Assembly (NCBI RefSeq): GCF_009379765.1
Contig: NZ_WHTD01000086.1
Location: forward strand, 1-34,610
Reading direction: 5' to 3'
Source of the DNA: Actinophytocola sp.
GTDB taxonomy: Bacteria > Actinomycetota > Actinomycetes > Mycobacteriales > Pseudonocardiaceae
Length of the DNA: 34,610 nt
Part shown: positions 24,855 through 32,810 of the stretch, one piece after another
Position numbering within the stretch: the first letter of the stretch is position 1
How the letters are laid out: each line of letters opens with the position of its first letter
Notes under the pieces: generated by a model
Databases searched by the model: none
What the model saw: the letters and a program-made list of their open reading frames with translations, nothing else
Told to the model about the DNA's origin: nothing
Program-made: the position numbers and the translations under genes

Positions 24855-25801
24855 CTTGTCGGGTGCGAGGTGAGGTATCCGCCCATCGCGCGGAAGTACG
24901 CCAGGGCCGGCCGCTCCGTGCCGTCGTCGAGGCGGACGCGGCGGACGAGCAGGCCGTGGTTGCGGCCGAACCGGGCGTCCGCGCCGGCGACGATCACCAC
25001 GCCGTCGCCCTCCTTGATGAAGATGCGGCCCGGGGTGCCGCCGTACCGGCCCGTCGACACCGCGGCCGAGACGATCCGCAACCGCGTGGAACCGTGGTAG
25101 CAGAAGGCGTTCGGGTACGGGTCGGACTGCGCGCGCACGAGCCGCTCGAGGTCCGCGGCGGGCCGGCCGAGGTCGATCCGACTGTCCTCGATGGACCGCT
25201 TGTGGAAGAAGCTCGCCTTGGCGCGATCCTGGGCCACGAGCTCGCGCCGCCCGGCGGCGATCATCGCGAGCGCGTCGACGACGATCGGGCCGATCAGGTC
25301 GACCGTGCGGTGGAAGAGGTCGGTCGCCGTGTCGGTCGGGCCGACCGGAACCGCGCGCTGCAGCACGATGTCGCCGGCGTCGAGGGTCTCGTTCATCATG
25401 TGCGCGGTGACGCCGACCTCGGCCTCTCCGTTGATGAGCGCCCAGATCACCGGCGCGAACCCGGCGTAGGCGGGCAGCAGGGAGTCGTGCACGTTCAGCG
25501 TGCCGTGCCGGGGAAGCTCGAAGATGTGCGGCGGGATCCAGGTGCGCCAGTTGTTCGCGACGATGATGTCCGGGTCGGCGTCCTTGAGCGCCTGCCCGAC
25601 GTCCTCGTCCGGCCGGTTGCGCACGACGACCGGAACGCCGTTGGCCTCGGCCAGCTCGGCCACGGAGTCGCTCCAGATCGACTCGTAGGCGTGCTCGCTC
25701 GCCGGGTGCGTGACCGCCAGGGCTACCTCGTGCTCGGACGTCAGCAACGCCTCGAGCGTGCGGTACCCCCAGGTCTGGTACCCGAACAGGACCACGCGCA
25801 T
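24851..25801 (-). CDS. N5-hydroxyornithine formyltransferase (FMT-like)
   Basis: 316-residue enzyme of the methionyl-tRNA formyltransferase fold. It is expected to move a formyl group from 10-formyl-tetrahydrofolate to N5-hydroxyornithine, as CchA is proposed to do for coelichelin. ATG 25801 has a strong GGAGGAG upstream; the frame extends further to 25894 but through the iron box. The catalytic Asn-His-Asp triad is visible as Asn103, His105 (LNVHDSLLP) and Asp144 (LDAGDI). The C-terminal part (about 205-305) fits the FMT C-terminal subdomain. It is divergent from the ornithine hydroxylase, sharing its iron-regulated region. This is the gene that points to a formylated rather than acetylated hydroxamate. 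Confidence 0.9.
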   Translation of the reverse strand: MRVVLFGYQTWGYRTLEALLTSEHEVALAVTHPASEHAYESIWSDSVAELAEANGVPVVVRNRPDEDVGQALKDADPDIIVANNWRTWIPPHIFELPRHGTLNVHDSLLPAYAGFAPVIWALINGEAEVGVTAHMMNETLDAGDIVLQRAVPVGPTDTATDLFHRTVDLIGPIVVDALAMIAAGRRELVAQDRAKASFFHKRSIEDSRIDLGRPAADLERLVRAQSDPYPNAFCYHGSTRLRIVSAAVSTGRYGGTPGRIFIKEGDGVVIVAGADARFGRNHGLLVRRVRLDDGTERPALAYFRAMGGYLTSHPTS

Positions 25802-25837
25802 GACCACTCCTCCGTGCCTTGTGAGCTGTAACTCAGG

Positions 25838-25856
25838 TGAAGCAAGCCTACCCTTA
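25838..25856. promoter_or_regulatory. Weak iron-box-like site upstream of the formyltransferase
   Basis: TGAAGCAAGCCTACCCTTA matches the iron-box consensus at 12 of 19 positions, mainly in one half (GCCTACCCTTA). It lies 37 bases before the formyltransferase start and 10 bases from the stronger box at 25867. It could be a second half-occupied operator. Confidence 0.4.
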
Positions 25857-25866
25857 CCGTAACGGA

Positions 25867-25885
25867 TTAGGTTAGGCTTACCTCC
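25867..25885. promoter_or_regulatory. Iron box 3 (DtxR/IdeR/DmdR-type operator)
   Basis: TTAGGTTAGGCTTACCTCC matches the consensus TTAGGTTAGGCTAACCTAA at 16 of 19 positions, including the first twelve. It lies 29 bases before the ornithine hydroxylase start in the divergent gap with the formyltransferase, so it probably represses both when iron is sufficient. Confidence 0.88.
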
Positions 25886-25914
25886 GCGCCACACGGACTA
25901 GGGAAGGTTGGTCG

Positions 25915-27243
25915 ATGCCAGAGAACCCGGTGTACGACGTGGTCGGAATCGGCTTCGGACCGTCGAATCTGGCTCTGGCGATCGCCATGGCGGAGCACAA
26001 CGAGACCGCGGAACACAACGAGACCGGGCAACCTGTGTCCGGCCTCTTCCTCGAGCGGCAGCCGCGCTTCGGCTGGCACCGGGGCATGCTCATCGAGGAC
26101 GCGACGATGCAGGTGTCCTTCCTCAAGGACCTCGTCACCATGCGGAACCCGAACAGCGACTTCAGCTTTCTGTCCTATTTGCACAGTGCGGACCGGCTGG
26201 TCGACTTCATCAACCAGAAGTCGCTGTTCCCGCTGCGCGTCGAGTTCCACGACTACCTGGAGTGGGCGGCGACCCGGCTCGACCACACCGTGCGCTACGG
26301 CAACGAGGTCATCGCCGTGCGGCCGGTCACCGAGGGTGGCACGGTCGAGAGCTTCGACGTGACCGCCAGGCACGGCAACGAGACCACGACCTGCCGGGCC
26401 CGCAACCTGGTGTTCGCCGTGGGCCTCGAGCCGCACCTGCCCGACGGCGCGACGCTGTCCGGGCGGGTCTGGCACAACCGCGACCTGCTCGGCCGCGTCG
26501 AGCGCCTCGGGGAGGATCCGCGGCGGGTGGCCGTGGTCGGCGCGGGCCAGAGTGCCGCCGAGGTCACCAAGTTCCTGCACGACCGCTTCCCGCGTACCGA
26601 GGTCTGCGGCGTGTTCTCCCGCTACGGCTACAGCCCGTCGGACGACTCGCCGTTCGCCAACCGGGTGTTCGACCCCGATGCGGTGGACCACTTCTACACC
26701 GCGCCGGAGCACGTCAAGGAGATGATCCTCGACTACCACTCCAACACGAACTACTCGGTCGTGGACACCGACCTCATCGAGGAGCTCTACCGGCGCACGT
26801 ACCAGGAGAAGGTGCTCGGCACGCCGCGGCTGCGCCTGTTCAACGTCTCCCGGGTGGTCGAGGCGGTCGAGGCCGGCGACAGCGTGCGCACCACCGTCGA
26901 GTCGCTGGCCACGCACGAGAAGACCGTGCTGGACTGCGACATCGTCGTCTACGCCACCGGCTACCGCCCGGTCGACCCGCTGCGCCTGCTCGGCGACCTC
27001 GGCGCGCTGTGCCGGCGGGACGAGCGCGACCGGCCGGTCGTCGCCCGCGACTACCGGGTGCGCACCGACGCCGAGCTGCGCTGCGGCCTCTACCTGCAGG
27101 GCAGCACCGAGCACACGCACGGGATCTCCTCCTCGCTGCTGTCGACCACCGCGGTGCGTGCCGGGCAGATCCTGGAGTCGATCACGGCCCGGCAGGCCGC
27201 ACCGCGCGCGGCTCTGGCGATGAGCGCGTGGAGCGCACCGTGA
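25915..27243 (+). CDS. L-ornithine N5-monooxygenase (SidA/PvdA/CchB family)
   Basis: 442-residue flavin enzyme that hydroxylates the side-chain amine of ornithine with NADPH and O2, the first step to the hydroxamate ligands. The FAD-binding motif is GIGFGPSNLALAIA (from residue 11), the NADPH-binding motif GAGQSAAEV (from residue 209), and the C-terminal ATGYRP motif starts at residue 347. ATG 25915 follows GGGAAGG. An 18-bp tandem duplication at 25990-26025 gives AEHNETAEHNET near residue 26, a spot of variable length in the family. The stop overlaps the reductase start (GTGA). Confidence 0.95.
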   Translation: MPENPVYDVVGIGFGPSNLALAIAMAEHNETAEHNETGQPVSGLFLERQPRFGWHRGMLIEDATMQVSFLKDLVTMRNPNSDFSFLSYLHSADRLVDFINQKSLFPLRVEFHDYLEWAATRLDHTVRYGNEVIAVRPVTEGGTVESFDVTARHGNETTTCRARNLVFAVGLEPHLPDGATLSGRVWHNRDLLGRVERLGEDPRRVAVVGAGQSAAEVTKFLHDRFPRTEVCGVFSRYGYSPSDDSPFANRVFDPDAVDHFYTAPEHVKEMILDYHSNTNYSVVDTDLIEELYRRTYQEKVLGTPRLRLFNVSRVVEAVEAGDSVRTTVESLATHEKTVLDCDIVVYATGYRPVDPLRLLGDLGALCRRDERDRPVVARDYRVRTDAELRCGLYLQGSTEHTHGISSSLLSTTAVRAGQILESITARQAAPRAALAMSAWSAP

Positions 27244-28055
27244 GCCTCACTCCGTACGCCTTGTTCCGCGCCGAGGTCGTGCGGACGAGGCAGCTCACGC
27301 CGCACCTGCGGCGGATCACGTTCGGCGGGCCGGAGCTCGCCGACATGGTCAGCGCCGGGCTGGACCAGCGGATCAAGCTGTTCTTCCCGCTGCCCGGCCA
27401 GGACGAGCCGGTCGTGCCGCGCGGTGAGAACTGGTACGGCGAGTACCGCGCGATGGCCGAGCACGAGCGACCGTTCATGCGCACCTACACGATCCGACAC
27501 TTCCGGCCGGCGGAGCGCGAGCTCGACGTCGACATCGTCCTGCACGGCGACACCGGTCCCGGCTCCACCTGGGCCGGCCGCGCCACCGCGGGTGACCGGG
27601 TGGCGATCCTCGCCCCGGACGCCCGGCACACCCCGATCGTCGGCTACGAGTGCAAGCCGCCTGCCGACACCGACTGGATGCTGCTCGCCGGCGACGACAC
27701 CGCGTTGCCGGCGATCACCGCGATCGTCGAGTCGCTGCCGGCCGGGCGAGGCGCGCTGGTGTTCCTCGAGGTCGACTCGCTCGCCGAGATGACGCCGATG
27801 GACTCCGCGGCCGACGTCCGGCTGACCTGGCTGTCCCGCGGCGGGAGGCCGGCGGTCGGCTCCGCCGACAAGGCTGGGCTGTTGCGCGAGACGATCGCCC
27901 GCACCGCCTTCCCCGACGGTAAGCCCTACGCGTGGCTGGCCGGCGAGTCGAGTGCGATCACCGACCTGCGCCGGCACCTCGTGAACGAGCGCGGCGTCGA
28001 CAAGGAGCTCATCTACTTCTCGGGTTACTGGTTGCTGGGCAGCCCCATCGAGTAA
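27240..28055 (+). CDS. Siderophore-interacting protein, FAD-dependent ferric-siderophore reductase (ViuB/SIP family)
   Basis: 271-residue cytoplasmic reductase that releases iron from the imported siderophore by reducing it to Fe(II). The N-terminal FAD-binding domain has RTYTIRHF and LHGDTGPGSTWA, and the C-terminal NAD(P)H-binding part ends with AWLAGESSAI and IYFSGYWLLG, all typical of the family. The GTG start at 27240 overlaps the ornithine hydroxylase stop by four bases. GTG 27228 is a possible alternative. Translational coupling suggests one iron-regulated transcript with the hydroxylase. Confidence 0.93.
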   Translation: MSLTPYALFRAEVVRTRQLTPHLRRITFGGPELADMVSAGLDQRIKLFFPLPGQDEPVVPRGENWYGEYRAMAEHERPFMRTYTIRHFRPAERELDVDIVLHGDTGPGSTWAGRATAGDRVAILAPDARHTPIVGYECKPPADTDWMLLAGDDTALPAITAIVESLPAGRGALVFLEVDSLAEMTPMDSAADVRLTWLSRGGRPAVGSADKAGLLRETIARTAFPDGKPYAWLAGESSAITDLRRHLVNERGVDKELIYFSGYWLLGSPIE

Positions 28056-28065
28056 GCATGGGGGC

Positions 28066-28875
28066 GTGTACGACTACTCCGCTCAGTACCCGAGCCTGCG
28101 CTTCGCCGATCTCGACAACGGGATCCTCGAGGTAGCCATGTCCGCGCCCGGCCGGCTCAACGCCGTCGGCCACCAGGGCCACCGCGACCTCGCCACCGTC
28201 TGGCCGTCGATCGACCGGGACCCCGACGTGCGGGTCGCGGTCATCCGCGGCGAGGACGGCGTGTTCTCCTCCGGCGGCGACCTCGACCTGATCACCGACA
28301 TGTCCGAGGACTTCGCGGTCCGCATCCGGGTCATGCGTGAGGCCCGCGACCTCGTCTACAACGTGATCAACTGCTCCAAGCCGATCGTGTCCGCGATGGA
28401 GGGCCCGGCCGTCGGCGCCGGTCTGGTCGCGGGACTGCTCGCCGACGTGTCGATCGCCGCCCGCGATGCCCGGATCATCGACGGGCACACCAAGCTCGGC
28501 GTGGCCGCGGGCGACCACGCGGCGATCGTCTGGCCGTTGCTGTGCGGCATGGCGAAGGCCAAGTACCACCTGCTGACCTGCGAGCCGCTGTCCGGCGAGG
28601 AGGCCGAGCGGATCGGGCTGGTGTCGCTGTGCGTCGACCAGGACGAGCTGCACGACACCGCGCTGAAGGTCGCCCGCAGGCTGGCCTCGGGCTCGCAGTC
28701 GGCGATCCGGTTCACCAAGTACGCGCTCAACAACTGGCTGCGCCAGGCCGGGCCGATCTTCGACGCGTCGCTGGGGCTGGAGTTCCTCGGCTTCGACGGG
28801 CCGGACGTCACCGAGGGCGTGGCGGCGATCCGCGGCAAGCGCCGTCCCGAGTTCTCCGGGCCCGCCGCCGAGTAG
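28066..28875 (+). CDS. Enoyl-CoA hydratase/isomerase family protein
   Basis: 269-residue crotonase-fold protein from GTG 28066, ten bases after the reductase stop. Oxyanion-hole elements FSSGGDLDLI and EGPAVGAGLVAGLLADVSIA are present, as is KLGVAAGDHAA where family catalytic acids often lie; an Asp (AGDH) occupies that region. The C-terminal part (LGLEFLGFDGPDVTEGVAAI) is standard. Substrate cannot be told from sequence. It may simply read through from the siderophore transcript and have a role in acyl-CoA metabolism unrelated to iron. Confidence 0.88.
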   Translation: MYDYSAQYPSLRFADLDNGILEVAMSAPGRLNAVGHQGHRDLATVWPSIDRDPDVRVAVIRGEDGVFSSGGDLDLITDMSEDFAVRIRVMREARDLVYNVINCSKPIVSAMEGPAVGAGLVAGLLADVSIAARDARIIDGHTKLGVAAGDHAAIVWPLLCGMAKAKYHLLTCEPLSGEEAERIGLVSLCVDQDELHDTALKVARRLASGSQSAIRFTKYALNNWLRQAGPIFDASLGLEFLGFDGPDVTEGVAAIRGKRRPEFSGPAAE

Positions 28876-28914
28876 CGCGGTACGGTCCCGCGCAGGCCTC
28901 TCGGGGGGAACACG

Positions 28915-30039
28915 ATGACACCTGCGCGGAAGAACGCCGCCGACGACACGGGGATCGTCGGGATGCTGGTTGTCGGCATCCTGTGCGCGACGGCGGGTCT
29001 GCTGAGCCTCACCGCCGCGGTCGGCGCGGCCGTACCGGCGGTCGGCGCCGCGGTGAACGTGGAGAGCACAGGCGTCGGCGCGATGTTCGGATACCTGTTC
29101 GCCGCGTGCTTCTTCGGCCTGCCCGGGCTGGTGGCTCTCGCCGGCGTGCGGCGGACCAGGCGCAGGGCGCGGGCGGCCGCCGGCGAGCCGCACCCGGTGC
29201 CGGCCTCGTTCGCCGGCACGTCGTCGATGCCGCTGCCCGACGGCCCCGGGCTCCCCCTGCGCTGGGCGGTCGCGGTGCCGCTGATGCTGCTGGCCGCGTT
29301 CGGGCCGTGGATGGGCGCGCTGGTGCTCGGCACGTGGTCGGACCTGGCGTTCCACGACCTGTTCTCGTCGTACGTCGACCGGCCGCGCACCTCCTTCGGC
29401 GCGGAGTTCCGGGAGAACCTCGCGACGTCCTGGCAGCAGGCGCTGCTGCCAGCCCTGGTGACGGCCGGGTTCCTGGTGCGCCGCCACCGGATGGCGTCCT
29501 GGCCCGCGGCATGCCTGGCGATGGCGATGGTCATGATCTTCTTCGGGCTGCTCACCCGGATCGCGTTCGACGCCGACGGCCTGGCCGAGGCACTGCCCGA
29601 CATCGCGTTCGGCGTGGCGGTGATCTGGTCGAGCCACGCGCTGGGCGGGCTCGCCGAGCACGTGCTCAGCCGGCCGATCGCCACCGACGTGGTCGCCTCC
29701 GGCATGGAGATCGCGTTCCGGCTGCCTCGCCAGCGCGCGCGGCTGCGGGTCCAGGACAACCGGCTGGTGCTCGACCGGATCGGCACCCGGCGGCGGCACC
29801 GCCGCACCAGCACGCCCCGCGTGGTCATCCCATGGTCCGCGCTCACCGACGTGCGGGTCGAGGAGCAGCGCACGGACGTGTCCTGGGCGCCGGTCGAGGG
29901 CAGGACCCGGCTGGTCGAGGTGCCGGCCGGGCCCGCGGTGCGGATCGAGGCGACGAACCAGACCTGGCTGCTCCCGGCGGCCTCCGAACGGGTCGCGCAG
30001 ACCATCGTCACGGTGATCACGATCCGCGCTCGTGAATAA
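28915..30039 (+). CDS. Hypothetical multi-pass membrane protein
   Basis: 374 residues from ATG 28915, preceded by CTCGGGGGGAA. About six hydrophobic segments are visible: residues about 14-45, 56-80, 115-140, 175-190, 198-222 and 230-250. They are followed by a soluble C-terminal part of about 120 residues with many Arg and a beta-like pattern (RLRVQDNRLVLDRIG, RTRLVEVPAGPAVRIEA), resembling a cytoplasmic PH-like domain. No family is recognised. It stands alone between the hydratase and the exporter operon. Confidence 0.8.
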   Translation: MTPARKNAADDTGIVGMLVVGILCATAGLLSLTAAVGAAVPAVGAAVNVESTGVGAMFGYLFAACFFGLPGLVALAGVRRTRRRARAAAGEPHPVPASFAGTSSMPLPDGPGLPLRWAVAVPLMLLAAFGPWMGALVLGTWSDLAFHDLFSSYVDRPRTSFGAEFRENLATSWQQALLPALVTAGFLVRRHRMASWPAACLAMAMVMIFFGLLTRIAFDADGLAEALPDIAFGVAVIWSSHALGGLAEHVLSRPIATDVVASGMEIAFRLPRQRARLRVQDNRLVLDRIGTRRRHRRTSTPRVVIPWSALTDVRVEEQRTDVSWAPVEGRTRLVEVPAGPAVRIEATNQTWLLPAASERVAQTIVTVITIRARE

Positions 30040-30105
30040 GACCCTTGCGATGATATGTAGTACACCTGCTATCGTTTGACTGACACATTCGATAGGAGGT
30101 GGACC

Positions 30106-31074
30106 GTGGCCGTGGTTGACGAGGCGGACGCGCCGGTGCGGGAGGAGCGCCAGGTGGCCGAGAACGTTGTTCTCGATGTCCGTGATCTGCGGATGCGGTA
30201 CGGGACGACAGATGTCCTGACCGGGGTGAACTTCATCGCGCGTACCGGTGAGGTGGTCGCGCTGCTGGGCCCGAACGGTGCCGGCAAGACGACCACGATC
30301 GAGATCCTCGAGGGGTTCCGGATGCGCTCGGCCGGGGATCTCTCGGTGCTGGGCGTGGATCCGGCGCGCGGGGACGAGAACTGGCGGGCGCGGCTCGGGG
30401 TGGTGCTGCAGTCGTGGCGCGACCACGGGCGCTGGCGGGTGCGTGAGCTGCTCGAACACCTTGGCCTGTACTACGGGCCGTACTCCACGGACCGGATCCT
30501 GCGGCCGTGGAACGCGGACGAGCTGATCGAGGTCGTCGGCCTCACCGAGCACGCGCACAAGAAGATCAGCAGGCTCTCCGGCGGCCAGCGCCGCAGGCTG
30601 GACGTGGCGATCGGCATCGTGGGGCGGCCGGAGCTGCTGTTCCTCGACGAGCCGACCGCCGGCTTCGACCCGGAGGCGCGGCGGGAGTTCCACGACGTCG
30701 TGCACCGGCTGGCCGACGAGAACACGACGATCCTGCTGACCACGCACGACCTGGACGAGGCGGAGAAGCTGGCCGACCGGATCCTGATCCTGGCCGGCGG
30801 CACGATCATCGCCGACGGCTCGGCCGACGAGCTGGCCCGGCGGATGTCCACCGAGGCCGAGGTCAAGTGGACGGTCGACGGCCAGCGGTTCGTGCACTCG
30901 ACGCTGGACGCGACCGGCTTCGTGCGGGAGCTGTTCGTCAAGCACGACACCGCGGTCGCAGACCTCGAGGTCCGCCGGGCGAGCCTGGAGGACGTCTACA
31001 TGGTGATGGTCAAGGAGTTCGAGTCGGGCCGCCGCGACGCGGCGATCCATGAGTTCGAGGGGGTGCACCCGTGA
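30106..31074 (+). CDS. ABC-2 exporter ATP-binding protein (DrrA-like)
   Basis: 322-residue ATPase. The GTG at 30106 is chosen because AGGAGGTGG ends five bases before it; the frame extends back to 30076 without a better site. Walker A GPNGAGKTT is at residues 55-63, signature LSGGQRRR from 157, Walker B Asp181-Glu182 (LLFLDEPTAGFDP), and a switch His in TTHDLDEAEKLA. The C-terminal extension of about 100 residues is like daunorubicin-resistance-type DrrA proteins. It overlaps the permease start by four bases (GTGA). The 66-base upstream gap is AT-richer and probably holds the promoter. Substrate unknown. Confidence 0.92.
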   Translation: MAVVDEADAPVREERQVAENVVLDVRDLRMRYGTTDVLTGVNFIARTGEVVALLGPNGAGKTTTIEILEGFRMRSAGDLSVLGVDPARGDENWRARLGVVLQSWRDHGRWRVRELLEHLGLYYGPYSTDRILRPWNADELIEVVGLTEHAHKKISRLSGGQRRRLDVAIGIVGRPELLFLDEPTAGFDPEARREFHDVVHRLADENTTILLTTHDLDEAEKLADRILILAGGTIIADGSADELARRMSTEAEVKWTVDGQRFVHSTLDATGFVRELFVKHDTAVADLEVRRASLEDVYMVMVKEFESGRRDAAIHEFEGVHP

Positions 31075-31922
31075 GCCCGACGATGGTCGCCGCGCGGGCC
31101 GGCGTGACCCGTGGCCGGATCGAGCTCCGGCAGAGTTTCACCAACGCCCAGGACCTGTGGAACTACTTCTTCCCCACCGTGATCTTCCTGGTGGTGCTGT
31201 TCTTCATGAAGGGCGCCGCGGTGCCCGGCACGAACTTCAACCTCGGGTCCCGGACGCTGCCGAGCATGCTGGGGATGAGCGTGGCCTTCAGCGGCCTGGT
31301 CACGTTGATGATGGCGTTGGCCCTGGAGCGCGAGGACGGCACGCTGTTACGCGCCAAGGCGGTGCCCAACGGGATGCTCGGCTACCTGGTCGGCAAGCTG
31401 GTGCTCGTCGCGGGGATGATGATCGCGAGCATGGCGATCATCCTGCTGCCGAGCTCGTTCATGCTGGAGGGCCTCGCGCTGACCAGCGTCACGGCGTGGC
31501 TCACGCTGGCCTGGGTGGTGGTGCTCGGCCTGATCGCGACGCTGCCGCTCGGGGCGATCTTCGGGTCGCTGTTCTCCAACCCGCGCAACGCCGGCGTGAT
31601 CATGATGCCGGTGATGGGGCTGGTCGCGATCTCCGGGATCTTCTACCCGATCTCGTCGTTCCCGGAGTGGCTGCAGGGCGTCGCGCAGGTGTTCCCGATC
31701 TATTGGCTGGGCCTCGGCATGCGCTCGGCGATGCTGCCGGGCGACCTCGCCGCGGTGGAGATCGGGGAGTCCTGGCGGCACCTGGAGACGGTGGGCGTGC
31801 TGGGCGCGTGGGCGGTCGTCGGGCTGGTCGTGGCGCCCATCGTGCTGCGCAGGATGGCCCGCCGGGAGTCGGGCTCGAGCGTGGCCGAGCGGCGCGAGAA
31901 GGCGATGCAGCGGACGACATGA
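31071..31922 (+). CDS. ABC-2 type exporter permease (DrrB-like)
   Basis: 283-residue integral membrane protein from GTG 31071, translationally coupled to its ATPase. It has six hydrophobic segments, including FFPTVIFLVVLFFMKG, MSVAFSGLVTLMMALAL and MMPVMGLVAISGIFYPISSF. The last carries the GIFYPISSFPEWLQ motif common before the final helices of ABC-2 permeases. EREDGTLLRAKAVP is the family's usual cytoplasmic EREDGT loop. Together the two genes form a half-transporter pair for export of a small hydrophobic compound. There is no evidence that it exports the siderophore. Confidence 0.92.
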   Translation: MSPTMVAARAGVTRGRIELRQSFTNAQDLWNYFFPTVIFLVVLFFMKGAAVPGTNFNLGSRTLPSMLGMSVAFSGLVTLMMALALEREDGTLLRAKAVPNGMLGYLVGKLVLVAGMMIASMAIILLPSSFMLEGLALTSVTAWLTLAWVVVLGLIATLPLGAIFGSLFSNPRNAGVIMMPVMGLVAISGIFYPISSFPEWLQGVAQVFPIYWLGLGMRSAMLPGDLAAVEIGESWRHLETVGVLGAWAVVGLVVAPIVLRRMARRESGSSVAERREKAMQRTT

Positions 31923-31929
31923 GTGCCCG

Positions 31930-32169
31930 ATGAGCGAGGTCATCTACAACCGGATCGCGGTCCTGCGGGTCGAGCGAGGGGTCTCACGCCGGCAGCTGGC
32001 GGACGCGCTCGGGGTGCACTACCAGACGATCGGCTATCTGGAGCGGGGCGAGTACAGCCCGTCGCTGTACCTCGCCCTCCGCATCGCCGAGTACTTCGAG
32101 GTGGCGGTCGAGGTGGTCTTCTCCACCTCGCCGTTCCCCCGAATCGGTGACTCCGAACAATCGGCCTAG
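31930..32169 (+). CDS. Small XRE-family HTH regulator
   Basis: 79-residue protein from ATG 31930, seven bases after the permease stop. Nearly all of it is one helix-turn-helix: RIAVLRVERGVSRRQLADAL, GVHYQTIGYLERGEYSPSL, LALRIAEYFEVAVEVVFS. This is the compact form often found as last gene of ABC exporter operons, where it probably regulates the operon. There is no ligand domain. It is the third gene of the exporter unit. Confidence 0.9.
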   Translation: MSEVIYNRIAVLRVERGVSRRQLADALGVHYQTIGYLERGEYSPSLYLALRIAEYFEVAVEVVFSTSPFPRIGDSEQSA

Positions 32170-32190
32170 GCCTTAGGCTGGCCTTTTCTG
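32168..32190 (+). terminator. Possible weak terminator after the exporter operon
   Basis: A five-pair stem AGGCC/GGCCT (32168-32172 with 32180-32184), seven-base loop and a TTTT run at 32184-32187. It overlaps the stop codon of the small regulator. The stem is short, so this is tentative. Confidence 0.35.
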
Positions 32191-32207
32191 TCGGTCAGGT
32201 ACCCATA

Positions 32208-32741
32208 ATGGCTGACATGGCGGACAGCAGCGTGGCTTTCGGCAGTGTGCCGACCGAGCTGGGCGACGTACTCGCGGCGGTCACCCCCGACGGGTTGGTG
32301 GCCACCGCGTTCACCGACTCGCCGCACATCCGCGCGGCGATCGCGGCCCGGCTCGGTCTGTCGGATGCGGAGGACCCGTCACCGGCCTCCGGCATCCTGG
32401 CGCAGCTGCGCGAGTACTTCGGCGGCCGGCGGCAGGCGTTCGACCTCGACGTGGACTGGCGGCTGATGTCCACCGCGCAGCGTCGGGTGCTGGGCACGCT
32501 GTACGAGACGGTGCCCTACGGCAAGGTCGTGACCTACGGGGAGCTGGCCAACCGCAGCGGGTCCGGGATCCCGCCGCGCGGCATCGGCTCGATCATGGGC
32601 AGCAACCCGATTCCCATCGTCGTGCCGTGCCACCGCGTCGTCGCCGGCGACGGGCTCGGCGGGTTCAGCGGTGGCACCGGTGTCGAGTCCAAGCGGCGGC
32701 TGCTCACGCTCGAGGGATACCTGCCGCCCGGCCTGTGGTAA
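32208..32741 (+). CDS. ogt: Methylated-DNA--protein-cysteine S-methyltransferase (Ogt-like)
   Basis: 177-residue suicide DNA-repair protein that takes alkyl groups from O6-alkylguanine onto its own cysteine. The active site is PCHRV with Cys141, within IPIVVPCHRVVAGDG. The DNA-binding HTH part is visible as VPYGKVVTYGELANR and RGIGSIMGSNP. The N-terminal 80 residues form the weakly conserved domain usual for Ogt. ATG 32208 gives the normal length; a second ATG at 32217 is an alternative. It stands as a single gene. Confidence 0.95.
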   Translation: MADMADSSVAFGSVPTELGDVLAAVTPDGLVATAFTDSPHIRAAIAARLGLSDAEDPSPASGILAQLREYFGGRRQAFDLDVDWRLMSTAQRRVLGTLYETVPYGKVVTYGELANRSGSGIPPRGIGSIMGSNPIPIVVPCHRVVAGDGLGGFSGGTGVESKRRLLTLEGYLPPGLW

Positions 32742-32810
32742 ACAGTTCGTTTCGCGGGCCATGATGCGATACTTGTTCGTGACGATGCGGCACGAATGTG
32801 GGGAGTATCC

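Noticed and set aside
32742..32810. Operator for the PaaX-family protein in its own upstream region
   Set aside because: There is an imperfect dyad (TCGTTTCGC ... GCGATACTTG), but the arms are too weak to separate from chance without a binding matrix.
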